Shown: positions 25,473 to 34,676, numbered from the stretch's first letter. The stretch: DNA of 64,000 bases from Streptomyces sp. ISL-100 (GCF_018614615.1 NZ_JAGGOK010000056.1:62001-126000); one strand, 5' to 3'. The notes: generated by a model not told the origin, from the letters alone. Program-made: numbers and translations.

Positions 25473-26384
25473 GTGACCAGTGAGATCACCCTCTTCGTCA
25501 ATCCCACCGCCGGACGCGGCCGGGGCGCGCACGCCGCGCAGCCGGCCGCTTCTGCTTTGCGGGACGCGGGATTCTCCGTACGCACGGTCCTCGGCCAGGA
25601 CGCGGACGACGCCCTGCGGCGGGCGCGCGACGCGGTCGCGGGCGGGACCGGGGCCCTGATAGCCGTCGGCGGGGACGGGATGGCCTCGCTCGCGCTGCAG
25701 GCCGTCGCCGGGACGCGAACGCCGCTGGGGTTGATCGCCGTGGGGACCGGCAACGACTTCGCCCGTACGCTCGGACTGCCCGTACGGGAGCCAGCCGCCG
25801 CCGGGAGACTGGCCGCCGAAGCGCTCAAGGGCGGGCGGATCATGGACGTGGATCTGGGGCGGGTGGGGGAGAAGTGGTTCGGGACCGTTCTCGCCTCCGG
25901 GTTCGACTCGCGGGTCAATGACCGCGGGAACCGGATGCGGTGGCCGAGCGGGCGGTTCAAGTACGACCTCGCGATGATTGCGGAACTGGCCTCCTTCAGG
26001 CCTATTCCGTACCGGATCACGCTTGACGGCGGCGACGTCCACGAGGTCGAGGCGACGCTGGTGGCCGTGGGGAACGGGACGTCGTACGGGGGCGGGATGC
26101 GGATCTGCGCCGATGCGCGGACCGACGACGGGCTCTTCGACATCACGGTGGTGGGGGACTGCTCCCGTACGACGCTGATCAAGGTCTTTCCGAGGGTGTA
26201 CAGGGGCACCCATCTCAGCCACCCCAAGGTCTCCGTCCACCGGGCGGCCAAGGTCGAGCTGACGGCGGCGGGGGTTACTGGGTACGCCGACGGGGAACCG
26301 CTGGGGGCGCTGCCGCTGACCGCCGTGTGCGTGCCGGGCGCGGCCAGGGTGCTCGGTCCGCCGGTGCTCGGTCCGCGTATTTAA
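25473..26384 (+). CDS. Diacylglycerol/lipid kinase family protein
   Basis: A 303-aa member of the DAGK catalytic fold (YegS/DgkB class). It has the N-terminal VNPTAGRGRG, the nucleotide-binding GGDGM (about 68-72) and GTGNDFAR (about 92-99), and a C-terminal beta-sandwich with GYADGEP. It probably phosphorylates diacylglycerol or a related lipid at the membrane. GTG 25473 lies directly behind a -10-like box, so the message may be leaderless. It lies between tatC and helY. Confidence 0.9.
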   Translation: MTSEITLFVNPTAGRGRGAHAAQPAASALRDAGFSVRTVLGQDADDALRRARDAVAGGTGALIAVGGDGMASLALQAVAGTRTPLGLIAVGTGNDFARTLGLPVREPAAAGRLAAEALKGGRIMDVDLGRVGEKWFGTVLASGFDSRVNDRGNRMRWPSGRFKYDLAMIAELASFRPIPYRITLDGGDVHEVEATLVAVGNGTSYGGGMRICADARTDDGLFDITVVGDCSRTTLIKVFPRVYRGTHLSHPKVSVHRAAKVELTAAGVTGYADGEPLGALPLTAVCVPGAARVLGPPVLGPRI

Positions 26385-26413
26385 AGATCGGGCTGACTGT
26401 CATACGTGGCGGG

Positions 26414-26419
26414 TAGGCT
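26414..26419 (+). promoter_or_regulatory. -10 box of helY
   Basis: TAGGCT lies 10 nt before ATG 26430, giving a leaderless or nearly leaderless transcript. The upstream GTG at 26406 precedes this box, which argues against it as the start. Confidence 0.5.
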
Positions 26420-26429
26420 CGAAGACAAG

Positions 26430-29252
26430 ATGACAGAGGACCTTTCCCCAGCTGAGCGTTACGCCGCTGCCCGGATCCGTACAGCCGAGCAGGCCACCGC
26501 GCTTGCGCCCTTCCGCGAGCTGTACGACTTCGAGCTGGACCCGTACCAGGTCGAGGCATGCAAAGCCCTTGAAGCCGGCAAGGGCGTGCTCGTGGCCGCC
26601 CCGACCGGCTCGGGCAAGACCATCGTCGGCGAGTTCGCCGTGCACCTGGCGCTCGCCGAGCGCCGTAAATGCTTCTACACCACGCCCATCAAGGCGCTGT
26701 CGAACCAGAAGTACCAGGACCTCGTGCGGCGCTACGGCGCCGACAAGGTCGGGCTGCTGACCGGTGACAACAGCGTCAACCCCGACGCCCCGGTGATCGT
26801 CATGACCACCGAGGTCCTGCGGAACATGCTGTACGCGGGATCGCAGGCGCTGCGGGGGCTCGCGTATGTCGTGATGGACGAGGTGCACTACCTCTCCGAC
26901 CGCTTCCGCGGCGCCGTCTGGGAAGAGGTGATCATCCATCTCCCCGACTCGGTGACGCTGGTGTCGCTGTCGGCGACCGTGTCCAACGCGGAGGAGTTCG
27001 GCGACTGGCTGGACACCGTCCGCGGCGACACCGAGGTGATCGTCTCCGAGCACCGGCCCGTGCCGCTGTGGCAGCACGTGCTCGCCGGGCGCAAAATGTA
27101 CGACCTCTTCGAGGAGTCCGACGACGGCAGGGGCGGCAGGCGCGAGGTCAACCCCGACCTGGTGCGCATGGCGCGGATGGAGAACGGCAGCACGTCGTTC
27201 ACGCGCGGTCGCGGCCGCGGGAACATGCGGGAGGCGGACCGGGAGCGCGAGCGCAGGCAGCGCAGCCGTATCTGGACGCCCGGGAGGCCCGAGGTCATCG
27301 AGCGGCTCGACGCCGCGGACCTGCTGCCCGCGATCACCTTCATCTTCAGCCGGGCCGGCTGCGAGGCCGCCGTGCAGCAGTGCATGTACGCGGGCCTGCG
27401 GCTCAATGACCAGGACGAGCGCCTGCTGGTCCGCGAGATCGTCGAGGAGCGGACGGCCTCCATCCCGGGCGAGGACCTGAACGTCCTCGGGTACTACGAA
27501 TGGCTCGAAGGCCTGGAGCGGGGCATCGCCGCCCACCACGCCGGCATGCTGCCGACCTTCAAGGAGGTCGTCGAAGAACTCTTCGTGCGCGGGCTGGTCA
27601 AGGCGGTCTTCGCGACCGAGACGCTGGCGCTCGGCATCAACATGCCGGCCCGCTCGGTGGTGTTGGAGAAGCTCGTCAAGTGGAACGGCGAGCAGCACGC
27701 GGACATCACCCCTGGTGAGTACACGCAGCTGACCGGCCGGGCCGGGCGGCGCGGCATCGATGTCGAGGGCCACGCGGTCGTGCTCTGGCAGCGCGGCATG
27801 GACCCGGGCGCCCTCGCGGGACTGGCCGGGACGCGTACGTATCCGCTGCGCTCCAGCTTCAAGCCGTCGTACAACATGGCGGTGAACCTGGTGCAGCAGT
27901 TCGGACGGCACCGGTCGCGCGAGCTGCTCGAGACGTCCTTCGCGCAGTTCCAGGCCGACAAGTCGGTCGTCGGGATCTCGAAGCAGGTCCAGAAGAACGA
28001 AGAGGGCATCCTGGGCTACCGGGAGGGCATGACCTGTCACCTCGGGGACTTCGAGGAGTACGCGCGGCTGCGCCGCGAGCTCAAGGACCGCGAGACCGAG
28101 CTGGCCAAACAGGGCGCGACGCAGCGGCGGGTCGCGGCGGCCGCGTCGCTGGAGAAGCTGAAGGCCGGCGATGTCATCCATGTGCCCACCGGCAAGTTCG
28201 CAGGGCTGGCGCTGGTTCTTGACCCGGGGCTGCCCGCCGGGCGTGCCAACGGGCACCGCGGGTTCGACCAGCACGACGGGCCGCGGCCCCTGGTGCTGAC
28301 CGCCGAGCGGCAGGTCAAGCGGCTCGCGTCGGTCGACTTCCCGGTGCCGGTCGAGGCGCTGGAGCGGATGCGCATCCCGAAGTCCTTCAACGCGCGCAGC
28401 CCGCAGTCGCGGCGCGATCTGGCTTCCGCGCTGCGGACCAAGGCCGGGCACATCGTGCCCGAGCGGCACCGCAAGCAGCGCGCGGCCGCGGCCGACGACC
28501 GTGAGATCGCGCGGCTGCGTACCGCACTGCGCGCGCATCCCTGCCACGGCTGCGACGAGCGCGAGGACCACGCCCGGTGGGCCGAGCGCTATCACCGGCT
28601 CCAGCGGGACACGAAGCAGCTGGAGCGTCGCATCGAGGGGCGGACGAACACCATCGCCCGTACCTTCGACCGCATCTATGCCCTGCTCACGGAGCTCGAC
28701 TACCTGCGCGGCGACGCGGCCACCGAGCACGGCAAGCGGCTCGCCCGGCTCTACGGCGAGCTTGACCTGCTGGCGTCCGAGTGCCTGCGCGAGGGAGTGT
28801 GGGAAGGCCTGAAGCCGGCCGAACTGGCCGCGTGCGTCTCGGCGTTGGTCTTCGAGGCGCGCCAGGCGGACGACGCGGTCGCGCCGAAGGTGCCGACCGG
28901 GCCCGTGAAGATCGCGCTGGTGGAGATGGTCCGCATCTGGGGCAGGCTCGATGCCCTGGAGGAGGACTTCAAGATCAACCAGGCTGAGGGCGTCGGGCAG
29001 CGCGAGCCCGACCTCGGCTTCGCCTGGGCGGTGTACATGTGGGCCTCCGGCAAGGGGCTCGACGAGGTGCTGCGCGAGGCGGAGATGCCGGCCGGGGACT
29101 TTGTCCGCTGGTGCAAGCAGGTCATCGACGTACTGGGGCAGATCGCGGCGGCCGCGCCGTCCTCGGCGGAGGGCAGTACGGTCACGAAGAACGCCCGCAA
29201 GGCGGTCGACGCTGTGCTGCGGGGTGTTGTCGCGTACTCGTCGGTGGGCTGA
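26430..29252 (+). CDS. helY: Ski2/Mtr4-like DEAD/DEAH-box helicase HelY
   Basis: A 940-aa SF2 helicase. Motif I is APTGSGKT (about 55-62), motif II is MDEVH, motif III is SAT and motif VI is QLTGRAGRRG. After these come a winged-helix region, an insertion and the C-terminal rRNA-processing-arch-like domain (DSHCT). It probably unwinds RNA or RNA-DNA duplexes. The order pafB-pafC-tatA-tatC-helY is the one I recall from Mycobacterium tuberculosis, supporting the name. ATG 26430 is preferred over GTG 26406 because a -10 box lies between them. A GC-rich hairpin follows. Confidence 0.92.
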   Translation: MTEDLSPAERYAAARIRTAEQATALAPFRELYDFELDPYQVEACKALEAGKGVLVAAPTGSGKTIVGEFAVHLALAERRKCFYTTPIKALSNQKYQDLVRRYGADKVGLLTGDNSVNPDAPVIVMTTEVLRNMLYAGSQALRGLAYVVMDEVHYLSDRFRGAVWEEVIIHLPDSVTLVSLSATVSNAEEFGDWLDTVRGDTEVIVSEHRPVPLWQHVLAGRKMYDLFEESDDGRGGRREVNPDLVRMARMENGSTSFTRGRGRGNMREADRERERRQRSRIWTPGRPEVIERLDAADLLPAITFIFSRAGCEAAVQQCMYAGLRLNDQDERLLVREIVEERTASIPGEDLNVLGYYEWLEGLERGIAAHHAGMLPTFKEVVEELFVRGLVKAVFATETLALGINMPARSVVLEKLVKWNGEQHADITPGEYTQLTGRAGRRGIDVEGHAVVLWQRGMDPGALAGLAGTRTYPLRSSFKPSYNMAVNLVQQFGRHRSRELLETSFAQFQADKSVVGISKQVQKNEEGILGYREGMTCHLGDFEEYARLRRELKDRETELAKQGATQRRVAAAASLEKLKAGDVIHVPTGKFAGLALVLDPGLPAGRANGHRGFDQHDGPRPLVLTAERQVKRLASVDFPVPVEALERMRIPKSFNARSPQSRRDLASALRTKAGHIVPERHRKQRAAAADDREIARLRTALRAHPCHGCDEREDHARWAERYHRLQRDTKQLERRIEGRTNTIARTFDRIYALLTELDYLRGDAATEHGKRLARLYGELDLLASECLREGVWEGLKPAELAACVSALVFEARQADDAVAPKVPTGPVKIALVEMVRIWGRLDALEEDFKINQAEGVGQREPDLGFAWAVYMWASGKGLDEVLREAEMPAGDFVRWCKQVIDVLGQIAAAAPSSAEGSTVTKNARKAVDAVLRGVVAYSSVG

Positions 29253-29274
29253 CGGTTCGCTTGAGTGTTACTGG

Positions 29275-29311
29275 TGCGCCGCTCCCCTGGAAGCTGAGAG
29301 GGGGCGGCGCA
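29275..29311. terminator. Intrinsic terminator after helY
   Basis: The arms TGCGCCG (29275-29281) and CGGCGCA (29305-29311) are extended by CCCC/GGGG pairs with a small bulge, 22 nt after the helY stop. Confidence 0.7.
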
Positions 29312-29457
29312 TTGGTGTGTGTGGGGTCAACGGGGCCTGTGTGACGTGTGGTTGTGAGTTATCCACAGGGCTGGTGCGGTGTCGGACCTGTGCGCTTCCA
29401 TGGAGTCACTCGTAGCGCACGACACGACGCGCGCCACCTGAGCAGGGGAGACCCGTC

Positions 29458-30830
29458 ATGACCACCACGGACACCGGTGCGGCCGTCGGCGTACAGCCGA
29501 AGGGGCCAGGGATGACCGTGGCGGGCCCGCGCGGGGTGCCGGTGCTCGGCAATCTGCCGCAGTTCGGGAAGGACCCGCTCGCGTTCTTCGAACGGCTGAG
29601 GGCGCGTGGGGACTTGGTGCGCTGGCGGTTCGGGCCCAAGCCGTCGTTGTTCCTGGCCGATCCCGAGCACATCGGCGAGTTGATGACGGAGACGGAACGG
29701 ACCTTCGACCAGCCGGAGCTCGGGATCGCATTCCGTACGGTGATGGGCAACGGGGTGGTGGTGGCGCGGGGGCCGGACTGGCGTCGAAAGAGGTCGCTGG
29801 TGCAGCCGTCCGTACGGCCCAAGCAGGTGCGGTCGTACGCCGCGACGATGGCCGGGTGCGCGGTGGAGCTCGCCGACCGGTGGTCGGACGGTGAACGGAT
29901 CGACATCAAGCGGGAGATGGCCGCCCTCACCCAGCGGATCGCCGTCCGTACCATCTTCGGCGCGGACACCGATGCCGATGCCGAGGCGATCGGGCGGGCG
30001 ATGGATGTCGCGCAGCGGGAGATAGGCGCGGAGTTCAGCGGGATCGGGGCGCTGCTGCCGGACTGGGTGCCGACGCGGGGGCGGGCCCGGATCCGGCGGG
30101 CCGCCGCGGTCATCGACGCCGAGGTCGCGCGGGTTGTCGCACAGCACCGGCAGGGTGACGGGGAGCGCCCCGATTTGTTGAGCCGGCTGCTCGCCGCGCA
30201 GGACGAGACCGGGGCGCGGCTCTCTGACGAGGAGATACGCGACGAGACCGTCACCCTGTACATCGGGGCCACGAGACGACCAGTAGCACGCTGGTGTGGG
30301 CGTGGTACTTGCTCGCGCGCAATCCGCGGGTGCGGGAAGCGCTCGCCGGGGAACTGGACCGGGTGCTCGGTGACCGCGAGCCGGGCTTCGAGGACTATGC
30401 GCAACTGACGTACGCGCAAGCGGTGGTGAAGGAGACGCTGCGGCTGTATCCGACGATCTGGCTGCTCACCGGGGTGGCCAAGGAGGGTGCGCGGATCGGT
30501 GGGCTGCCGCTGGTGCCGGGGACGCGGGTGTGGAGCAGTCAGTGGGCCACTCATCGCGACGCCCGGTGGTTCCCGGAGCCGGAGGAGTTCCGGCCCGAGC
30601 GGTGGGATCCGGACGGCGGGGACGAGATACCGGAGTACGCGTGGTTCCCGTTCGGGGGCGGGCCCCGGGTCTGCCTCGGGGCGCGGTTCGCCATGGTCGA
30701 GACCGTGCTTGTACTGGCCGTGCTGGCGCGGCGCTTCCAGCTGGACGTCGACCCCGGCGAGATACGGCCGGTGCCGACGCTCACCCTTCAGCCGGACCGG
30801 GAGGTGCTGGCCACGGTGCGGGCGCGGTAG
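29458..30830 (+). pseudogene. Cytochrome P450 disrupted by a -1 frameshift
   Basis: A full-length P450 monooxygenase gene (about 457 codons if repaired) split into two frames. The first part (from ATG 29458, after GCAGGGGAG) runs through the I-helix approach DETVTLYIG. Restoring one G to the GGGG run at 30265-30268 gives GGHETTSSTLVWAW in frame with the second part. The second part keeps the ExxR helix (KETLRLYP) and the heme loop FGGGPRVCLGAR with the Cys ligand. No other lesion is visible. The loss is either a recent mutation or a homopolymer sequencing error. The adjacent TetR regulator may have controlled it. No ferredoxin is adjacent. Confidence 0.88.
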
Positions 30831-30887
30831 GGGATACGGGACGCTGATCGAGATCGACAGACGGGGGGATGTGCGACGATCGGCGTT

Positions 30888-31529
30888 ATGAGCACCACAG
30901 GGCGACGGGTCGGACGGCCGCGCGCCGACCAGCGGCCGGACAGCGGGCTCACGCCCCGTGAGGAACTCCTCAAGGCGGCGGCCGAGTTGTTTACCACCCG
31001 GGGTTACGCGGCCACGACGACCCGTTCCATTGCCGAACACGCGGGGATGCGTCAGGCGACGATGTACCACCACGTCACCGGCAAGGAAGAGTTGCTCGCC
31101 GGCCTCCTGGATTCGACGGTCGCTCCCTCTCTGGTCCTCGCCTGTCGCCTGCTGGCCGATGACACCGTGTCGGCGGAGGCCAGGCTGTGGCAGCTCTGCC
31201 GCTCGGACGTCGAGCTGCTGTGCGGCGGTCCGCACAATCTCGGCGCCCTGTACCTGCTGCCCGAGGTGCGCACGGAGGCCTTCGCCGGCTTCCGCCGCGT
31301 ACGCGCCGATCTCAAGGACGCCTACGGGCAGTTGCTGGCCGCGACCAAGGCCTGCGGCGCGCTCGGCAAGGGCGAGCTGGCGCTCCGTACCGACCTCGTT
31401 TTCGGGCTCATCGAGGGCGTGATCCTGATCCACCGCTCTGCTCCTGACCGCCCGCCCGAGGCCTTCGCCGAGGCGACGGCCGATGCGGCACTGCGCATAG
31501 CGGGCGTCGCGGAGCGCCCGGCCGCCTGA
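30888..31529 (+). CDS. TetR/AcrR-family transcriptional regulator
   Basis: A 213-aa regulator. The N-terminal HTH (about 22-70) has LLKAAAELFTTRGYAATTTRSIAEHAGM and MYHHVTGKEELL. The C-terminal ligand-binding domain is specific and unassigned. It starts 57 bp after the P450 in the same direction and may have regulated it. It converges on the ABA4-like membrane gene with a 2-bp gap. Confidence 0.92.
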   Translation: MSTTGRRVGRPRADQRPDSGLTPREELLKAAAELFTTRGYAATTTRSIAEHAGMRQATMYHHVTGKEELLAGLLDSTVAPSLVLACRLLADDTVSAEARLWQLCRSDVELLCGGPHNLGALYLLPEVRTEAFAGFRRVRADLKDAYGQLLAATKACGALGKGELALRTDLVFGLIEGVILIHRSAPDRPPEAFAEATADAALRIAGVAERPAA

Positions 31530-31531
31530 CG

Positions 31532-31984
31532 TTACGCCGGAGTCCTCACTCGGCTCTGCCGTGTGAGCGCCTTGGTTTTCACCGCGCGCAGGACGAGGAA
31601 GACCGGCAGGGCGAACGGTGAGAGCAGGATCGTCAGCACCAGCAGCGGGCCCATCACCAGCGGATGGATCGAGAGCCTGCGCGCTTCGAGGAACATCCAC
31701 TGGCCGATCAGCAGGTCCCAGGCGATGATCTGGGCCCAGATCGCCCCGGCGCCGTTGGCTTTGGCCGCCAGTTCACGGAAGACGTCGATGTCGGGTGCCT
31801 TCACCGCCGCCCACAGCTCCGGGAAGACAGGGAGTGCCATGGCGAAATAGATGACGAGGACCGGAGCGACGGTCCACGGCGATGCCGCGAGCCGCGCGGT
31901 CGGTGCCCAGGCGGGGGCGAAGATCAGCAGCAGCCAGACCGGGGCGGCCAGCCAGAAGGTGATTTCGAAGAGCGTTCCGGTCAT
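31532..31984 (-). CDS. ABA4-like (DUF4281) membrane protein
   Basis: A 150-aa protein with about four hydrophobic helices and the IIAWDLLIGQWMFLEARR segment characteristic of the ABA4-like family. In plants ABA4 is needed for neoxanthin synthesis; in bacteria the role is not known. Its start overlaps the stop of the upstream membrane gene by 4 nt (ATGA), so the two are translationally coupled. The pair is divergent from a MerR regulator and probably under its control. Confidence 0.75.
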   Translation of the reverse strand: MTGTLFEITFWLAAPVWLLLIFAPAWAPTARLAASPWTVAPVLVIYFAMALPVFPELWAAVKAPDIDVFRELAAKANGAGAIWAQIIAWDLLIGQWMFLEARRLSIHPLVMGPLLVLTILLSPFALPVFLVLRAVKTKALTRQSRVRTPA

Positions 31985-32964
31985 GCGACGAGCTCCTTGT
32001 CAGTGTCGTTCGCCCGTGCGCTTGCGGGAGTTGTGCGCAGCGATACGAGCGTTCCCGCGAGCGCGCCGGCCAGGATCAGCGCCGCGGCCGTCAGCGTCGC
32101 GCCGTCCGGGTGGATCAGGGCCTGGCCGCGCAGCGCCTGCCAGGTGACCAGGGCGAGGACGGCGGCGTACGACCCGGAGGCCACCAGGACCAGCCGCAGC
32201 CGTACGCGTTCGTCGCGCAGCCGGGCCAGGCGCGGGGCGAGGGCGATGAGGACCAGCAGGAAGAGGGGGATCAGCTGAAGGGCGTGCATGCCGACGAAGT
32301 GCGGTATGCGCAGGTCGCCGCCGGTCGTGGACCAGCCCGTCAGCGGCATCGAGGGGCCGCCCTCCGGTACGCCGACGCTGTGGGCCCCGACCACGTCGGA
32401 GACTCCCCGGCCGCCGGCCGCCTGCTGCTCGGGGGTTGGCTGCGACATCAGGTTGCCCAGGGCGGCCCCGATCAGCGCGATGACAGCGCCGAGCCGCATC
32501 GCCCAGGCGGCCGCGCGGCCGGCCTGCCGAGAGCGGAAGAGCAGGACCGATATGACCAGGGAGCTGATCCACAGCGTCACGATCGTCACGGCCATGACGT
32601 TGAACAACAGCCCGTCGAAGGCGGTTTCGTAGTTGAAGTGACTCCGCCTGCCGCGTACCACCTGGCCGACGATGATGACCATCTCGATCGCCCCGGTCAG
32701 GGCGACGACTGTGCCGGCCCACCACCCCACCCGGCGGCCGCGGGTGGCGAGCGACAGCATCCAGGCGAGCGTCATCGCGTACATGAGCAGCGATATCGAG
32801 AACTTGAGGGGTTTGAACCAGATGGGCGAGCCGACCAAGACCCGTTCGTCGACGGCCATCCCCACCGCCGAGACGACGGCCAGCACAGCCATCACGGCGG
32901 AGAAGATGAGCAAGGGCCGGTGCCAGGCGAGCCATGGGCGGGATGAAGGCGCGCTGAGCAGCAT
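31981..32964 (-). CDS. Polytopic membrane protein, function unknown
   Basis: A 327-aa protein with about 8 hydrophobic segments. Conserved-looking loops include SPIWFKPLKFSISLLMYAM near residues 45-65 and RIPHFVGMHALQLIPL near 225-240, where His residues sit at a membrane edge. I cannot name its family. CTGGAGGAG lies upstream in its own orientation reversed, so the ribosome site is not decisive. It forms a two-gene unit with the ABA4-like gene, divergent from the MerR gene across nested inverted repeats. Confidence 0.7.
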   Translation of the reverse strand: MLLSAPSSRPWLAWHRPLLIFSAVMAVLAVVSAVGMAVDERVLVGSPIWFKPLKFSISLLMYAMTLAWMLSLATRGRRVGWWAGTVVALTGAIEMVIIVGQVVRGRRSHFNYETAFDGLLFNVMAVTIVTLWISSLVISVLLFRSRQAGRAAAWAMRLGAVIALIGAALGNLMSQPTPEQQAAGGRGVSDVVGAHSVGVPEGGPSMPLTGWSTTGGDLRIPHFVGMHALQLIPLFLLVLIALAPRLARLRDERVRLRLVLVASGSYAAVLALVTWQALRGQALIHPDGATLTAAALILAGALAGTLVSLRTTPASARANDTDKELVA

Positions 32965-32985
32965 AGGGGTCCCCCTGGAGGAGTA

Positions 32986-33029
32986 ATAGATAGTGGCGCT
33001 GTCCGCTATCCGATAGCGAGACTATCTAT
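32986..33029. promoter_or_regulatory. Nested inverted repeats: probable MerR operator
   Basis: An outer perfect 9-bp inverted repeat, ATAGATAGT (32986-32994) and ACTATCTAT (33021-33029), encloses a perfect inner repeat CGCTATC-C-GATAGCG (33004-33018). All four arms share GATA/TATC cores. A TATGAT -10-like hexamer (33027-33032) overlaps the right outer arm. The location between the membrane genes and the MerR gene fits a shared operator. Confidence 0.65.
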
Positions 33030-33071
33030 GATGAGATGGGGGTTGGCAAGCACGGAGAGGGCGAACGCGAA

Positions 33072-33713
33072 GTGCGCATCGGTGAGTTGAGTCGCAGGAC
33101 CGGGGTTCCGGTGCCGACGGTCAAGTACTACGTACGGGAAGGGCTGCTGCCGGCCGGGCAGCTGACCAGCCCGAATCAGGCGAGTTACGACGAGACGCAC
33201 GAGCGCAGGCTCCGGCTGATCCGCGCGCTGCTCGATGTGGGCGGGCTGAAGGTGGCCGCAATCCGGGACGTCCTCGCGGTGGTCGACGATCCCGCCCGGC
33301 CGGTTCACGGAATACTCGGCGAGGCCACGAACAGCATCATCAAGCGGTACGGCGAGGAGTCGGACGACGAGGCCGTGGCTGCCCGCGCCGAAGTGGACGC
33401 CCTGATCGCCCGACGTCACTGGCAGGTCGATCCGGACAATCCGGCCGCCGACGCACTCGCGGCGGCGCTGGCCGCGCTCGGCCGGCTCGGACACGGCGGC
33501 TTCAGCCAGGTGCTGGACGACTACGCCGATGCGGCCCAGACGGTCGCACGCGCGGATCTCGGTTACGTCGAGGGGCGGGCCGCGATGGACGATCTCGTGG
33601 AGAGCGTGGTGATCGGCACGGTGCTGGGGGACGCGGTGCTCATGGCGCTGCGCAGGCTCGCACAGGTGGACGAGTCCGCCCGTACCTACGGAGGCGACAA
33701 GACCCCCCGCTGA
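33072..33713 (+). CDS. MerR-family transcriptional regulator
   Basis: A 213-aa regulator. The N-terminal MerR winged helix is VRIGELSRRTGVPVPTVKYYVREGLL (first 26 residues), followed by the QASYDETHERRLRLIRALLDVGGL wing and a dimerisation helix. The effector domain is all-helical with no obvious Cys metal site. GTG 33072 starts exactly at the domain and has GGAGAGG upstream. ATG 33036 would lie only 4 nt after the -10-like TATGAT, so the downstream start is favoured. It likely controls the divergent membrane pair and itself. Confidence 0.85.
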   Translation: MRIGELSRRTGVPVPTVKYYVREGLLPAGQLTSPNQASYDETHERRLRLIRALLDVGGLKVAAIRDVLAVVDDPARPVHGILGEATNSIIKRYGEESDDEAVAARAEVDALIARRHWQVDPDNPAADALAAALAALGRLGHGGFSQVLDDYADAAQTVARADLGYVEGRAAMDDLVESVVIGTVLGDAVLMALRRLAQVDESARTYGGDKTPR

Positions 33714-33727
33714 AGATCAGCGAGGGG
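33703..33727. terminator. Hairpin terminator overlapping the MerR stop codon
   Basis: CGCTGA and TCAGCG around an AGA loop are extended by C and G runs with one bulged A. The stop codon lies in the left arm, and it faces the convergent siderophore-interacting gene. Confidence 0.55.
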
Positions 33728-33768
33728 CCGGGTCACTTCCGTACGGACAACAACGGGGGAGCGGACGG

Positions 33769-34611
33769 TCAGGCGGCGGGCTCCTGCTCGCGCTCGACCT
33801 GCTCGTTCCACTCGCGCTTGATCGCACGCCACGCGTCGTCGTCCTGGCCGAGGCGCCAGTAGCCCGAGATGGACAGCCGCTCGCGCGCGATTCCGCGGCC
33901 CATGCGCAGGTGGCGGCGGAGGTCCTTCACGAAGCCCGCCTCACCGTGGACGAAGGCGTGGACATCGCCCGCCGGGAAGTCGAGACCGCGCACCGCGGCG
34001 ATCAGGGTGTCGCCCACCGGGCTCTCGCCCCGGTGCAGCCAGGTCACGTCGACGCCGTCGGGCGTGGAGATCTTCTGCTCCTCCTCGGGGCCCGCCACCT
34101 CGACGAAGGCGTGTACGACGGCGCCGTCCGGCATCCGTTCCAGGGAAGCGGCGATCGCCGGAAGCGCGCTCTCGTCGCCCACCAGCAGATGCCAGTCGGC
34201 CGCCGGGTCCGGCGCGTAGCCGCCACCGGGGCCGAGGAAGCGCACCGTCTCGCCGGACCGGGCCCGCGCCGCCCATGGGCCGGCCAGGCCCTCGTCGCCG
34301 TGCACCACGAAGTCGACGGTCAGCTCGCGCTGTACGGCGTTCCACGCCCGCACCGTGTACGTCCGGGTCACCGGCCACTGCTCCGCCGGGAACTCCTCGC
34401 GGATGCGGGCCATGTCGAACGGCTCCGGGTACACCGCTCCGGCCGCCGGGAACAGCACCTTGATGTAGTGGTCGGTGAACTCGTCGGCCGCGAAGCCGGC
34501 CAGCCCCTCACCGCCCAGGACGACGCGCACCATGTGCGGCGTGATCCGCTCGGTGCGCACCACCTGTGCCTCACGAACCTGCGGTGTCTTGCGGGCCGGT
34601 CGTTCTGCCAC
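33769..34611 (-). CDS. Siderophore-interacting protein (ViuB-like ferric reductase)
   Basis: A 280-aa flavoprotein of the SIP family, which reduces ferric siderophores in the cytosol to release iron. The FAD-binding domain (about 1-140) has the TRTYTVRAW motif. The NAD(P)H-like domain (about 140-280) has LLVGDESALPAIAASLE and the C-terminal SGYWRLGQDDD that marks the family. An iron box lies 38 bp upstream, so DmdR1/IdeR-type repression by iron is expected. No siderophore transport or synthesis genes are in the window. Confidence 0.93.
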   Translation of the reverse strand: MAERPARKTPQVREAQVVRTERITPHMVRVVLGGEGLAGFAADEFTDHYIKVLFPAAGAVYPEPFDMARIREEFPAEQWPVTRTYTVRAWNAVQRELTVDFVVHGDEGLAGPWAARARSGETVRFLGPGGGYAPDPAADWHLLVGDESALPAIAASLERMPDGAVVHAFVEVAGPEEEQKISTPDGVDVTWLHRGESPVGDTLIAAVRGLDFPAGDVHAFVHGEAGFVKDLRRHLRMGRGIARERLSISGYWRLGQDDDAWRAIKREWNEQVEREQEPAA

Positions 34612-34648
34612 GGCGCTTTCCCCTGACTCTCGCTTGCTCCGACACTTG

Positions 34649-34667
34649 CATGCTTAGGCTTACCTAA
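34649..34667 (-). promoter_or_regulatory. Iron box (DmdR1/IdeR/DtxR-type operator)
   Basis: The 19-bp site matches 14 of 19 positions of the remembered consensus TTAGGTTAGGCTCACCTAA and contains the core TTAGGCTTACCTAA. It lies upstream of the siderophore-interacting protein gene, which fits iron-dependent repression. Confidence 0.7.
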
Positions 34668-34676
34668 GTTAGCAGT

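Noticed and set aside
26406..26429. GTG 26406 as start of helY
   Set aside because: A TAGGCT -10-like box lies between it and ATG 26430, and no Shine-Dalgarno precedes it.
29458..30408. First P450 frame as a complete 316-aa protein
   Set aside because: It ends in out-of-frame sequence after the I-helix and lacks the heme-binding Cys. A single missing G explains it.
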